This document shows positions 42,945 to 51,953 of a stretch of DNA of 64,000 nucleotides, in pieces. How positions within the stretch are numbered: position 1 is the stretch's first letter; each line of letters begins with the position of its first letter. The notes under the pieces were generated by a model. It was given only the letters and a program-made list of their open reading frames with translations, had not been told where the DNA came from and ran no database searches. The position numbers and the translations under genes were made by a program. The stretch comes from Tabrizicola flagellatus (GTDB lineage Bacteria > Pseudomonadota > Alphaproteobacteria > Rhodobacterales > Rhodobacteraceae): the NCBI RefSeq assembly GCF_008271465.1, contig NZ_VMDU01000001.1, positions 434,001 through 498,000 on the forward strand, given 5' to 3'.

Positions 42945-43430
42945 ATGATGATGCGCCTGCAGCTGGCGGCGGTTGCCGCCTCGGCCGTGCTTTGCCTCGG
43001 AACTGCCGCTCAGTCCTGCTCGATTCCCGCCAATGCCCAGGCCATGCAGGCAGAGCTGCTGGCGCACCTGAACGCCGAACGCAAGGCGCGCGGCCTGTCG
43101 CCGCTGACGCTCTCGGCCAAGCTCGACAAGGCCGCCCAGGGCCATGCCTGCGACAATGCAAGCCGCAGGTCGATCAGCCACACCTCCTCGGATGGCGGCA
43201 CGCTCAAGACGCGCCTGCGCCGCGCGGGCTATGCCTTCCGCACTGCCGCCGAGAACACCGGCCGCGGCTTCGCCAGCGGTGCGCGGGCGGTGCAGTGGTG
43301 GATGAACTCGCCCAAGCACAAGGACAACATCCTGTTGCGCAAGGCGCGCGAAGTCGGGGTCGGCATCGCCCTCAGCCCCGCGCCCGACAACAAGCTGCAC
43401 TGGATCATCGTGGTCGGCGCCTCGAAATAG
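42945..43430 (+). CDS. Secreted CAP-domain (SCP/PR-1-like) protein
   Basis: 161 residues. A signal peptide (QLAAVAASAVLCLGTAAQSC) is followed by a bacterial CAP domain: LLAHLNAERKARGLSPLTLS, ISHTSSDGGTLKTRLRRAGY, AAENTGRGFASGARAVQWWM and NSPKHKDNILLRKAREVGVG. The CAP His/Glu cavity residues are in SHTSS and AENTG. Three consecutive ATGs (42945, 42948, 42951) follow GGGGAG. Bacterial CAP proteins are extracytoplasmic with mostly unknown roles. It ends two bases before the convergent kinase gene's stop. Confidence 0.85.
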   Translation: MMMRLQLAAVAASAVLCLGTAAQSCSIPANAQAMQAELLAHLNAERKARGLSPLTLSAKLDKAAQGHACDNASRRSISHTSSDGGTLKTRLRRAGYAFRTAAENTGRGFASGARAVQWWMNSPKHKDNILLRKAREVGVGIALSPAPDNKLHWIIVVGASK

Positions 43431-43431
43431 C

Positions 43432-44745
43432 CTAGCGCGCGATCACCAGTTCCGCCTTCAGCCCCCCTAGCGCCTCGCCTTGCGACAGGCGCAGGTCACC
43501 GCCGTGGCTGCGCGCGATGTCCGAGGCGATCGCCAGCCCCAGCCCGACCCCTCCGCCCTGGTTCGGATCGCGCGAGGCATCCAGCCGCGCGAAGGGTCGC
43601 AGGGCCTCGTCGCGGCGGTCCTCGGGGATGCCGGGGCCGTCGTCCTCGACCGCTATGCGCAGGCTGCGGTCCTGGAAGACCAACCGCAGTTCCACCTTTC
43701 GGCCATAGCGCAGGGCATTGCCGACCAGATTCTCGATGGCACGGCGGATGGCCGTCGGTCGCATCTCCACCGGCTCGGCCCGCCCCTCGACACCCGCAAG
43801 CCGCACCCTTGCCCCCGCCTTCTCGACCACATCCGTCACCAGGGCGACCGCATCCACCGGCTCGGACTGTTCCGTCGCGTCGCTGCGCACGAAGGCCAGG
43901 AACTCGTCCACCATGCGTTCCATCTGCGCGACGTCCTCCTGCAACGCCGCCACTTCCGGGTCCTCCGGCATCAGCGACAGGGCCAGCCGCATCCGCGTCA
44001 GCGGCGTGCGCAGGTCGTGACTGACGCCGGACAGCATCAGCGTGCGCTGCTCGATCTGGCGCTCGATCCGGGCGCGCATGTCCAGGAAGGCGCGGCCCGC
44101 CGCCCGAACCTCGAGCGCTCCGCGCGGCTTGTAGCGCACGCTCTGCCCCTTGCCGAAGGCCTCGGCCGCCTCGGCCAGCTTGGTGATCGGCCGAAGCTGC
44201 CGGCGCAGGAAATAGTAGGCGATCACCGTCAAAAGGACCGATGTGAACAGCATCAGCACGATCAGCTGATGCGGGTTGGTCGCCGACATCCGCCGCCGGC
44301 TGACCTCGGCCCCGACCGGCCCGAAACGGCTGTCGAAGCGGAGGAACACCCTCCGTGCCGGATCGGTCAGGTCGATCGCACGCAGTCCCGGCAGCCGCGA
44401 CCGCAGCGTCGTCATGATCGTGTTGCCGGACAGGTCGATGAACGCCATCCGGTCCGCGACCGGGGCCTCCGGCCCGGCCGGAATCGACAGCCTGATCTCC
44501 AGCGCCTCGGCCAGCGGCGTGACCTCGGCGCGGGCCTCCTCCAGCGTGGCGCTCGACTCGATCCGGTCCATCAGGAACCCCAAGTCGATCGCCACACCTT
44601 GCGTCATCTGTGCGGTTACGCCTTCATAGAAGCGCTGGATGAACTCGGTCGAGAACACCAGTTGAATCGCCAGGATCGGCACGATCAGGATCAGCGCCGC
44701 CCGGCCGTAGAGCCCTCTGGGAAGAAGACGTTGCAAGATCGACAT
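43432..44745 (-). CDS. EnvZ-like sensor histidine kinase (no adjacent regulator)
   Basis: 437 residues. TM1 (GRAALILIVPILAIQLVFST), a periplasmic loop of about 120 residues, TM2 (QLIVLMLFTSVLLTVIAYYF), HAMP (LRRQLRPITKLAEAAEAFGK), HisKA with SGVSHDLRTPLTRMR, and HATPase with ENLVGNALRYG, EDDGPGIPED and GGGVGLGLAI. It is an OmpR-partner type kinase. No response regulator is adjacent; a divergent MBL gene starts 30 bp upstream, so the partner lies elsewhere. ATG 44745 (MSILQRLL) is preferred to 44769, which leaves only six bases to the next gene. Confidence 0.85.
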   Translation of the reverse strand: MSILQRLLPRGLYGRAALILIVPILAIQLVFSTEFIQRFYEGVTAQMTQGVAIDLGFLMDRIESSATLEEARAEVTPLAEALEIRLSIPAGPEAPVADRMAFIDLSGNTIMTTLRSRLPGLRAIDLTDPARRVFLRFDSRFGPVGAEVSRRRMSATNPHQLIVLMLFTSVLLTVIAYYFLRRQLRPITKLAEAAEAFGKGQSVRYKPRGALEVRAAGRAFLDMRARIERQIEQRTLMLSGVSHDLRTPLTRMRLALSLMPEDPEVAALQEDVAQMERMVDEFLAFVRSDATEQSEPVDAVALVTDVVEKAGARVRLAGVEGRAEPVEMRPTAIRRAIENLVGNALRYGRKVELRLVFQDRSLRIAVEDDGPGIPEDRRDEALRPFARLDASRDPNQGGGVGLGLAIASDIARSHGGDLRLSQGEALGGLKAELVIAR

Positions 44746-44774
44746 CACCCCGACCCTAACCGCGCGCATGCGGC

Positions 44775-45671
44775 TTGGAAAGCCGGCAGACCGTGACCGG
44801 CGCCCGGACCTCCGACCCGCCGGTGCGCTGCCTGGTGGCGCCGAACCCGTCTCCGCTGACCGGGGCCGGAACCAACACCTGGATCGTTGGCGGCAGCGGC
44901 CTCGTCGTCATCGACCCGGGACCCGATGATCCCGCGCATCTGGCGGCGATCCTGGGCGCGGTCGGCCCGGGGCAACGGATCGACCTGATCGTGGTCACCC
45001 ATGCCCATCTCGACCACTCCGCCCTCGCGCCGCGCCTTGCCGCCCGGACCGGAGCCCCGGTCCATGCCTTCGGCGGTGCCACTGACGGTCGCAGTCGCGT
45101 GATGCAGGGCCTGGCCGACAGCCTCGCGGTCCGGGGCGAGGGCCTCGACCTTCGCTTCGCGCCCGACCGGCGGCTGGCGGATGCCGATCTGCTGACCGGC
45201 CCGGACTGGGACCTGCGCGCGCTGCACACGCCGGGGCACCTGGGCGGGCACCTTTGCCTCGCTCTCGGCGACACCCTGTTTTCCGGCGATCATGTCATGG
45301 GCTGGTCCACCTCGATCGTCTCGCCGCCGGATGGCGACATGACCGACTACATGGCGTCGCTGCACCGGCTGGCCCAGGCGCGCTGGTCCCGCTTCCTGCC
45401 CGGCCACGGCGATCCGGTCGCGGATCCGGCACGGCGCCTGGCCGAGCTGATCGCGCATCGTCAGGGGCGCGAGACGCAGATCCTTGCGATGCTCTCCGAA
45501 GGTCCTGCCCGCATAGCTGAACTCACCGCGCGCATATATGCCGGCACCCCGTCACATCTCCTCCCTGCGGCCGCGCGCAATGTCCTTGCGCATCTCGTTG
45601 ATCTGGCAAGCAGAAAGCTCGTGACCGCTCGCCCCTCCCTGGCCCCAGACGCCGAGTTCCGCCTTGCCTGA
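44775..45671 (+). CDS. MBL-fold metallo-hydrolase (LACTB2/glyoxalase II-like)
   Basis: 298 residues. Metal-binding THAHLDHSAL near residue 75, His in LHTPGHLGGHL near 158, Asp in LFSGDHVMGW near 175, and His in FLPGHGDPV near 215. A C-terminal winged-helix-like tail (LVDLASRKLVTARPSLAPDA) matches LACTB2-type enzymes. The substrate is unknown; thioesters or nucleic acids are the family's usual targets. The start is uncertain: TTG 44775 or GTG 44793. Confidence 0.82.
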   Translation: MESRQTVTGARTSDPPVRCLVAPNPSPLTGAGTNTWIVGGSGLVVIDPGPDDPAHLAAILGAVGPGQRIDLIVVTHAHLDHSALAPRLAARTGAPVHAFGGATDGRSRVMQGLADSLAVRGEGLDLRFAPDRRLADADLLTGPDWDLRALHTPGHLGGHLCLALGDTLFSGDHVMGWSTSIVSPPDGDMTDYMASLHRLAQARWSRFLPGHGDPVADPARRLAELIAHRQGRETQILAMLSEGPARIAELTARIYAGTPSHLLPAAARNVLAHLVDLASRKLVTARPSLAPDAEFRLA

Positions 45672-45701
45672 CCGCCGGCGCATTTTCCCCGGATTTGCCC
45701 C

Positions 45702-45730
45702 TTGCCGCCCCCAAGCGGCCTTGCTATAGA
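45702..45730 (+). promoter_or_regulatory. Predicted promoter of tRNA-Asn
   Basis: TTGCCG, a 17-base spacer and TATAGA end 11 bases before the tRNA. Confidence 0.6.
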
Positions 45731-45741
45731 CCGCCCCGTGT

Positions 45742-45816
45742 TCCGGCGTAGCTCAGCGGTAGAGCAGTTGACTGTTAATCAATTGGTCGTAGGTTCGATC
45801 CCTACCGCCGGAGCCA
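45742..45816 (+). tRNA. tRNA-Asn (anticodon GTT)
   Basis: A 75-base cloverleaf: acceptor TCCGGCG paired with CGCCGGA, D arm with GCTCAGCGGTAGAGC, anticodon loop CTGTTAA (anticodon GTT), T arm with GGTTCGATCCC, encoded CCA. Confidence 0.95.
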
Positions 45817-46119
45817 AAAAATCCTGATCTAATTGGATATTGAACGGGCGACGTCTCCCTCCGCCCGGTTTTGTCCATGTCATGCGCTCCTTCGCTGGCA
45901 GAGAGGACAGGAGACGCGCCTCGCCGACGTCCGCCGCCGCAGTCTGCCCCGGCCACGCGCGCCATCCCGGATGCACCCTTGGCCTCGGATCCGGCCGCAC
46001 CGAAAGTTTTGCGGTTGATGCGACCGAACCACCCGTCCAGACTGGTCCGACAGATCTGCTGTTTTCCGGCCCGATCCCGACCTTGCCGGGACCAACTCTT
46101 CCGCCGCATCATTTTTGTA
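45817..46119. other. Noncoding stretch between tRNA-Asn and the RND operon
   Basis: I see no convincing gene in the roughly 300 bases. Short open frames on both strands lack ribosome sites and coding character. The first 30 bases after the tRNA are A/T-richer and may terminate it. The stretch leads into a promoter at 46120. Confidence 0.4.
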
Positions 46120-46147
46120 TTGTCATAGCTTTGAAATTTACTATATG
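46120..46147 (+). promoter_or_regulatory. Predicted promoter and possible operator of the RND-SQR operon
   Basis: TTGTCA, a 16-base spacer and TATATG lie 32 bases before the adaptor ATG. TCATAG and CTATATGA form an imperfect inverted repeat 12 bases apart across the spacer, a possible site for the operon's ArsR-type regulator. The surrounding 40 bases are distinctly AT-rich. Confidence 0.5.
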
Positions 46148-46179
46148 AACCCCATCAGACAAACGCGAGCGCGAATCCG

Positions 46180-47193
46180 ATGTCCCGACCCCTTCTCCTG
46201 TCTAGCCTGCTGGCTGTTGCCGTTATCTCCGCCGGTTCGCTCCTGGCCGAGCCGTTCACCGTCACAGCAAAACCCGTCACGGTCTGGAAATCCGTCTACG
46301 GCAGCGTCGAGGCGCGCGACCGGATCCCGGCCCGCTCGCGCATCGGCGGAACGCTGGTCGAACTGTCGGTGAACGAAGGCGACCTGGTGACCGCCGGTCA
46401 GGAGATCGCCCGGATCGTCGATGACAAGCTGGACTTCCAGCTTGCCGCGATCGCCGCGCAGCGCGAGGCTCTGTCGGCCCAGCTTGCCAATGCCGAGGTC
46501 GACCTGAAACGTGGCGAGGACCTTCTGAAGAACGGCGTGACCACGACGCAGCGGGTGGATGCCCTTCGCACCCAGGTCGATGTGCTGAAGGGCCAGATCG
46601 CCGCGCTGGTCGCCCAGGCCGACGTCGTCACCCAGCAGGCGAAGGAGGGTGTCGTGCTGGCGCCCGTCGCGGGCCGGGTGCTGGACGTGCCGGTCACCAA
46701 GGGCGCGGTCCTGATGCCGGGCGAAATCGTGGCCGTGGTCGGCGGCGGCGGCACCTATCTGCGTCTGGCCGTGCCCGAACGCCATGCCACCGCGCTTGAT
46801 GCCGGCGACAAGATCCGCATCACCGAAGGCGGCGAGGACCGCGAGGGCACGCTTGCCCGCGTCTATCCGCTGATCGAGGGCGGCCGCGTTACCGCCGATG
46901 TCGAGATCGACGGTCTGCCCGACAGCTTCGTCGGCAAGCGCATGCTGATCAGCCTGCCCGTCGCCGAACGCGAGGCCCTTCTGGTGCCCGAAACCACGCT
47001 CGTCACCCGCGCCGGGCTCGATTTCGTCGGCCTCAAGACGCCTGAAGGCGTGGCCCTGCGCAGCATCGTGCCGGGCGAGACCCATGTGATCGACGGCATC
47101 CCGATGGTCGAGGTCGTCACCGGCCTTGCGGCGGGCGATGTCGTGCTGCCTGCTTCCGAGGCGACCCATGCCGCCGAGGTGGGCCATGAGTGA
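46180..47193 (+). CDS. RND efflux periplasmic adaptor subunit (HlyD/MFP family)
   Basis: 337 residues. A signal peptide (LLLSSLLAVAVISAGSLLAE) precedes a lipoyl half (IGGTLVELSVNEGDLVTAGQ), an alpha-helical hairpin (residues 85-150), the second lipoyl half (APVAGRVLDVPVTKGAVLMP), and beta-barrel and membrane-proximal domains. It links an RND pump to the outer membrane. It overlaps the pump gene by eight bases. It is the first gene of the SQR-type operon. Confidence 0.88.
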   Translation: MSRPLLLSSLLAVAVISAGSLLAEPFTVTAKPVTVWKSVYGSVEARDRIPARSRIGGTLVELSVNEGDLVTAGQEIARIVDDKLDFQLAAIAAQREALSAQLANAEVDLKRGEDLLKNGVTTTQRVDALRTQVDVLKGQIAALVAQADVVTQQAKEGVVLAPVAGRVLDVPVTKGAVLMPGEIVAVVGGGGTYLRLAVPERHATALDAGDKIRITEGGEDREGTLARVYPLIEGGRVTADVEIDGLPDSFVGKRMLISLPVAEREALLVPETTLVTRAGLDFVGLKTPEGVALRSIVPGETHVIDGIPMVEVVTGLAAGDVVLPASEATHAAEVGHE

Positions 47194-50100
47194 GCCGAGG
47201 ACCAAGCACCCGCTGGGGATCGCGGGCGGGCTGACCAAGGCCTTCATCAACTCGGCCCTGACCCCCCTCTTCATCCTCGCCGCCCTCGCTGCCGGCCTCG
47301 TGGCGCTGGTCTCGCTCCCGCGCGAGGAAGAGCCGCAGATCTCGGTGCCGCTGGTGGACATCCATGTCCAGGCCCAGGGCCTCAAGGCGGTGGATGCGAC
47401 GAAGCTCGTGACCGAACCGCTCGAGGTGCTGGTCAAGGGCATCAATGATGTCGAACACGTCTATTCCTCGACCCGCGACGATGCGGCGATGGTGACGGCA
47501 CGGTTCGTCGTCGGCACGCGGTCGGAGGATGCGATCCTGCGCGTCCACGACAAGATCCGCGCCAACATGGACGTGATCCCGGTCGGCATCCCCGAACCGC
47601 TGATCGTGGGCCGCGGCATCGACGACGTGGCGATCCTGACCCTGACCCTGTCCTCGGAAACCGCCACCGCGAACGACCTGACCCGCATCGCCCGCACGCT
47701 GCAGACCGAGGTCGCCAAGACCGAGAACGTGGGCCTGACCTACCTCGTCGGCGACGCGCAGGACGCGATCCGCATCGAACCCGACCCCGACCGCCTGGCG
47801 CTGTACGGCGTGACGCTGCAACAGCTTGCCGGCAAGGTCGCCCAGGCCAACCGCACGCTGAACACGGGCAAGCTGCGCGATCAGGGCCAGATGGTGGACC
47901 TCGTCGCCGGCGAGACGCTGACCGCGCCGGCCGAGGTGGCGAACCTCCTGCTCACCACCCGCGACGGGCGTCCGGTCTATGTCTCGGACGTGGCCACCGT
48001 GGCTTACGTCGAAAACACCAGCGACACCATCGTCTCGCACATGGCCAAGACCGGGGACGGCAAGGTCGTCTCGGGTCCGGCGGTGACGCTGGCCATCGCC
48101 AAGCGTGCCGGTGCGAACGCGGTGGTCGTGGCCGAAGAGGTGCTGCACCGCGTCCATGAACTGGAACCGAAGCTGATCCCGGACGGCGTGGACATCACCA
48201 TCACGCGCGACTATGGCGAGACGGCGAACGAAAAGGCGAACGAACTGCTGTTCCACCTCGGCCTCGCCACCGTCTCGATCATCGCTCTGGTCCTGTTTGC
48301 CATCGGCTGGCGCGAGTCGCTCGTGGTGGCCATCGTGATCCCGGTGACGATCCTGCTGACGCTCTTTGCCGCCTGGATCATGGGCTACACGCTGAACCGG
48401 GTGTCGCTCTTCGCACTGATCTTCTCGATCGGGATCCTCGTCGATGACGCGATCGTGGTGATCGAGAACATCGACCGCCACTGGGGCATGGACCGCCGCA
48501 AGCCGCGCCTGCAGGCCGCCATCGAGGCGGTGGCCGAGGTCGGCAACCCCACCATCGTCGCCACGCTGACCGTGGTCGCGGCGCTTCTGCCGATGCTGTT
48601 CGTCTCCGGCCTGATGGGTCCCTACATGTCGCCCATCCCGGCCAATGCCAGCGCCGCGATGATCTTTTCCTTCTTCGTCGCGGTCATCATCACCCCCTGG
48701 CTGATGGTCAAGATCGCCGGCCGCGCCGACATGCGGGAACATGCCCATGACGACATCCACGGCGGCCATCACGGCGGCTGGCTGGAAAAGGCCTACTCCG
48801 CCGTCGCGCGGCCGGTGCTGAAGACCAAGGGGCGCAGCCTGGCCTTCCTTCTGGTCACCGCCGTCCTGTCCTTCGGCTCGCTCGCGGCGCTCTACACCCG
48901 CGACGTGACAGTGAAGCTCCTGCCCTTCGACAACAAGTCGGAACTGTCGGTGGTGATCGACCTGCCCGAGGGCTCCTCGGTCGAGGCGACCGACCGCGTT
49001 GCCCGCGACGTGGCCGATGTCGTGATGCAGCTGCCCGAAGTGACCTCGGTCCAGACCCATGCCGGCACGCCCGCGCCGTTCAACTTCAACGGGCTGGTGC
49101 GCCACTACTACTTGCGCAAGGAACCGCAGCTCGGCGAGGTGGCGATCAACCTGACGCCCAAGACCGACCGCGACCGGGCCAGCCACGACATCGCGCTCGA
49201 CATCCGCCAGCGTCTGGCCGACCTGCCGGTGCCGGAAGGCACCAGCCTGAAGGTCGTCGAACCCCCGCCGGGGCCGCCGGTGATCTCGACCCTGCTGGCC
49301 GAAGTCTATGGTCCCGATGCCGAAACCCGGCGCGAAGCCGCCCGGATGATCCGCCAGGCCTTCGAGTCCGTGCCCTTCATCGTCGATGTGGACGACAGCT
49401 TCGGCACCCAGGCCCGCCGCCTGCGCGCCACGATCTCGACCGACGATCTCGACTTCTACGGCGTGCAGGAACAGGACGTGTTCGACACGCTCGCGCTTCT
49501 GAACGGCGGCCAGACGGTGGGCTACTCGCACCGCGGCGAGGGGCGCCTGCCGATCCCGCTGGTCGTGGGGCGCGACAAGTCCGACCGGGTCATGGACGAA
49601 CGCTTCCTGACCACGCCCATTCCGGCCAACGCCCTGCCCGGCGCGCGCGGGGTGGTGGAACTCGGCGACGTGATCCGCGTCTCCGAGGATCAGGCGAGCT
49701 ATCCGATCTTCCGCCACAACGGCCGCGATGCCGAGATGGTGACGGCCGAACTGGCCGGCGATTTCGAAGCGCCGCTCTACGGCATGCTCGCCGTTGCCGA
49801 CCAGATCGAGAAGATGGACTGGCCCGAAGGCACCAAGCCCACGATCGCGCTGCACGGCCAGCCCGAGGACGAAAGCAAGGTCACGCTTCTGTGGGACGGC
49901 GAATGGGAAGTGACCTTCGTCACCTTCCGCGACATGGGGGCGGCCTTCGGGGTGGCGCTCCTGGGCATCTACATCCTGGTCGTGGCCCAGTTCGGTTCGT
50001 TCAAGCTGCCGCTCGTCATCCTCACACCGATCCCGCTGACCTTCCTGGGGATCATCTTCGGCCACTGGCTGTTCGGGGCACCGTTCAGCGCCACATCGAT

Positions 50101-50431
50101 GATCGGTTTCATCGCGCTCGCGGGCATCATCGTGCGGAACTCGATCCTGCTGGTCGATTTCATCCGCCACGCCACGCCAGAGGGCCAGTTGCCCAGCGTC
50201 GCCACCCTGATCGAGGCCGGCGCGATCCGCTTCAAGCCGATCCTCCTGACCGCCATCGCCGCCATGATCGGTGCGGTGGTGATCCTGGCCGACCCGATCT
50301 TCCAGGGCCTCGCCATCTCGCTCTTGTTCGGTCTGCTCAGCTCCACGCTGCTGACCGTGCTTGTCATCCCGGCGATCTACCGCGTCTTCCGGACGGCATC
50401 CGGCAGCACGGCGCCCGCCACCACTGCCTGA
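47186..50431 (+). CDS. RND-family efflux permease
   Basis: 1081 residues, the AcrB-family size. TM1 (LTPLFILAALAAGLVALVSL) and twelve predicted helices; TM4 reads ILVDDAIVVIENIDRHW with the proton-relay Asp pair. Two large periplasmic domains are present. A His-rich cytoplasmic loop (HAHDDIHGGHHGG) near residue 520 is unusual and could bind metal. ATG 47186 overlaps the adaptor's stop. The cargo is unknown; the neighbouring SQR-like and persulfide-sensor genes suggest sulfur-stress products. Confidence 0.88.
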   Translation: MSEPRTKHPLGIAGGLTKAFINSALTPLFILAALAAGLVALVSLPREEEPQISVPLVDIHVQAQGLKAVDATKLVTEPLEVLVKGINDVEHVYSSTRDDAAMVTARFVVGTRSEDAILRVHDKIRANMDVIPVGIPEPLIVGRGIDDVAILTLTLSSETATANDLTRIARTLQTEVAKTENVGLTYLVGDAQDAIRIEPDPDRLALYGVTLQQLAGKVAQANRTLNTGKLRDQGQMVDLVAGETLTAPAEVANLLLTTRDGRPVYVSDVATVAYVENTSDTIVSHMAKTGDGKVVSGPAVTLAIAKRAGANAVVVAEEVLHRVHELEPKLIPDGVDITITRDYGETANEKANELLFHLGLATVSIIALVLFAIGWRESLVVAIVIPVTILLTLFAAWIMGYTLNRVSLFALIFSIGILVDDAIVVIENIDRHWGMDRRKPRLQAAIEAVAEVGNPTIVATLTVVAALLPMLFVSGLMGPYMSPIPANASAAMIFSFFVAVIITPWLMVKIAGRADMREHAHDDIHGGHHGGWLEKAYSAVARPVLKTKGRSLAFLLVTAVLSFGSLAALYTRDVTVKLLPFDNKSELSVVIDLPEGSSVEATDRVARDVADVVMQLPEVTSVQTHAGTPAPFNFNGLVRHYYLRKEPQLGEVAINLTPKTDRDRASHDIALDIRQRLADLPVPEGTSLKVVEPPPGPPVISTLLAEVYGPDAETRREAARMIRQAFESVPFIVDVDDSFGTQARRLRATISTDDLDFYGVQEQDVFDTLALLNGGQTVGYSHRGEGRLPIPLVVGRDKSDRVMDERFLTTPIPANALPGARGVVELGDVIRVSEDQASYPIFRHNGRDAEMVTAELAGDFEAPLYGMLAVADQIEKMDWPEGTKPTIALHGQPEDESKVTLLWDGEWEVTFVTFRDMGAAFGVALLGIYILVVAQFGSFKLPLVILTPIPLTFLGIIFGHWLFGAPFSATSMIGFIALAGIIVRNSILLVDFIRHATPEGQLPSVATLIEAGAIRFKPILLTAIAAMIGAVVILADPIFQGLAISLLFGLLSSTLLTVLVIPAIYRVFRTASGSTAPATTA

Positions 50432-50449
50432 TCAGAAGAGGAGACTGAA

Positions 50450-51736
50450 ATGGCACATGTCGTCGTACTGGGCGCCGGACTTGGCGGCGCCATCATGGCC
50501 TACGAGCTGAAGGACCAGCTGCGTCCCGAGGACAAGGTGACGGTCGTCACCAAGGATCCGCACTATCACTTCGTGCCCTCGAACCCCTGGATCGCCGTGG
50601 GCTGGCGCGACCGCGAGGACATCACGGTGGACCTCGCCCCGACGATGAAGAAGAAGGGGATCGACTTCATCCCCGTCGCGGCCGAGAAGCTCCACCCCGA
50701 GGAGAACCGGATCGAGCTGGTGGACGGAAAGTCCGTCAGCTACGACTACCTCGTCATCGCCACCGGGCCGGAACTGGCCTTCGACGAGATACCGGGCTTC
50801 GGCCCGCATGGCGGCTATACCCAGTCGGTCTGCCACATCGACCATGCCGAGGCGGCGAAATCGGTGTTCGAGAAGCTGGTGGCCAACCCCGGCCCGGTCA
50901 TCATCGGCGCGGCGCAGGGCGCGAGCTGCTTCGGCCCGGCCTACGAGTTCCTGTTCATCCTGGAAACCGCGCTCCGCCGCGCCAAGGTGCGCGACCGCGT
51001 GCCGATGACCTTCGTCACGCCCGAGCCCTACATCGGGCACCTCGGCCTCGACGGGGTGGGCGACACCAAGGGCCTTCTCGAAAGCCAGATGCGCGAGAAG
51101 CACATCAAGTGGATGACCAACACCCGGATCAAGAAGGTCGAGGAAGGCCACATGTTCGTCGAGGAAATCAACGACGATGGCACGGTGAAGGCCGAACGCG
51201 ACCTTCCCTTCGCCTTCTCGATGATGCTGCCCGCCTTCCGCGGGATCAAGGCCGTCTCGGGGATCGAGGGCCTCTCGAACCCGCGCGGCTTCACCATCGT
51301 GGACAAGCACCAGCAGAACCCGAAATACAGGAACATCTTCGCGGTGGGTGTCTGCGTTGCGATCCCGCCGATGGGCCCGACCCCCGTGCCCTGCGGCGTG
51401 CCGAAGACCGGCTTCATGATCGAATCGATGGTCACCGCGACCGCCCACAACATCGGCAACCTCGTGCGCGGCAAGGAGCCCGACTCGGTCGGCACCTGGA
51501 ACGCCGTCTGCCTGGCCGATTTCGGCGACGGGGGCATCGCCTTCGTGGCCCAACCCCAGATCCCGCCGCGCAACGTCAACTGGTCGTCGTCGGGCAAATG
51601 GGTCCATCTGGCCAAGGCCGGTTTCGAGAAATACTTCATCCGCAAGCTGCGGAAAGGCACCTCTGAACCCTTCTACGAAAGCCTCGCACTGAAAGTGCTG
51701 GGGATCGACAAACTCAAGGAAACCACGAAAGGATAA
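50450..51736 (+). CDS. Sulfide:quinone oxidoreductase-like FAD flavoprotein
   Basis: 428 residues. FAD-binding VVVLGAGLGGAIMAYEL at the N-terminus, a second flavin segment YDYLVIATGPELAFDEIPGF near 105, and a C-terminal membrane-associating helix region. Cys160 (GAAQGASCFGPAYEF), Cys302 (VGVCVAIPP) and Cys315 (PVPCGVPKTGFMIE) are candidates for the redox/polysulfide site of SQR enzymes. SQR oxidises sulfide to sulfane sulfur and reduces quinone. AGAGGAG precedes the ATG. It is 18 bp after the RND gene. Confidence 0.8.
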   Translation: MAHVVVLGAGLGGAIMAYELKDQLRPEDKVTVVTKDPHYHFVPSNPWIAVGWRDREDITVDLAPTMKKKGIDFIPVAAEKLHPEENRIELVDGKSVSYDYLVIATGPELAFDEIPGFGPHGGYTQSVCHIDHAEAAKSVFEKLVANPGPVIIGAAQGASCFGPAYEFLFILETALRRAKVRDRVPMTFVTPEPYIGHLGLDGVGDTKGLLESQMREKHIKWMTNTRIKKVEEGHMFVEEINDDGTVKAERDLPFAFSMMLPAFRGIKAVSGIEGLSNPRGFTIVDKHQQNPKYRNIFAVGVCVAIPPMGPTPVPCGVPKTGFMIESMVTATAHNIGNLVRGKEPDSVGTWNAVCLADFGDGGIAFVAQPQIPPRNVNWSSSGKWVHLAKAGFEKYFIRKLRKGTSEPFYESLALKVLGIDKLKETTKG

Positions 51737-51740
51737 GTCC

Positions 51741-51944
51741 ATGACCCTCGATGCTGCCGTTCTGCGCTTTGCCGGCGTGATGGTGCTGCTCAGCGTCCTG
51801 CTGACCGTCTATGTCTCGCCGCTCTTCGTCTGGTTCACCGTGTTCATCGGGCTGAACCTGATCCAGTCGTCCTTCACCGGCTTCTGTCCGGCCGCTGCGG
51901 TGTTCCGCAAGCTCGGGGTCAAGAAGGGCTGCGCCTTCGAATAG
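51741..51944 (+). CDS. DUF2892 inner-membrane protein
   Basis: 67 residues with two hydrophobic segments (FAGVMVLLSVLLTVYVSPLF and WFTVFIGLNLIQSSFTGFCP) and two cysteines (GFCPAAAV and KKGCAFE). The DUF2892 module often accompanies rhodaneses and sulfur genes (YgaP-like). It is four bases after the SQR-like gene and within the same operon. It may anchor a sulfur carrier at the membrane. Confidence 0.82.
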   Translation: MTLDAAVLRFAGVMVLLSVLLTVYVSPLFVWFTVFIGLNLIQSSFTGFCPAAAVFRKLGVKKGCAFE

Positions 51945-51953
51945 GAGAAGATG

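Noticed and set aside
47117-50170. 1017-residue minus-strand open frame
   Set aside because: It is the antisense of the RND pump gene, dominated by Arg/His/Gly/Asp.
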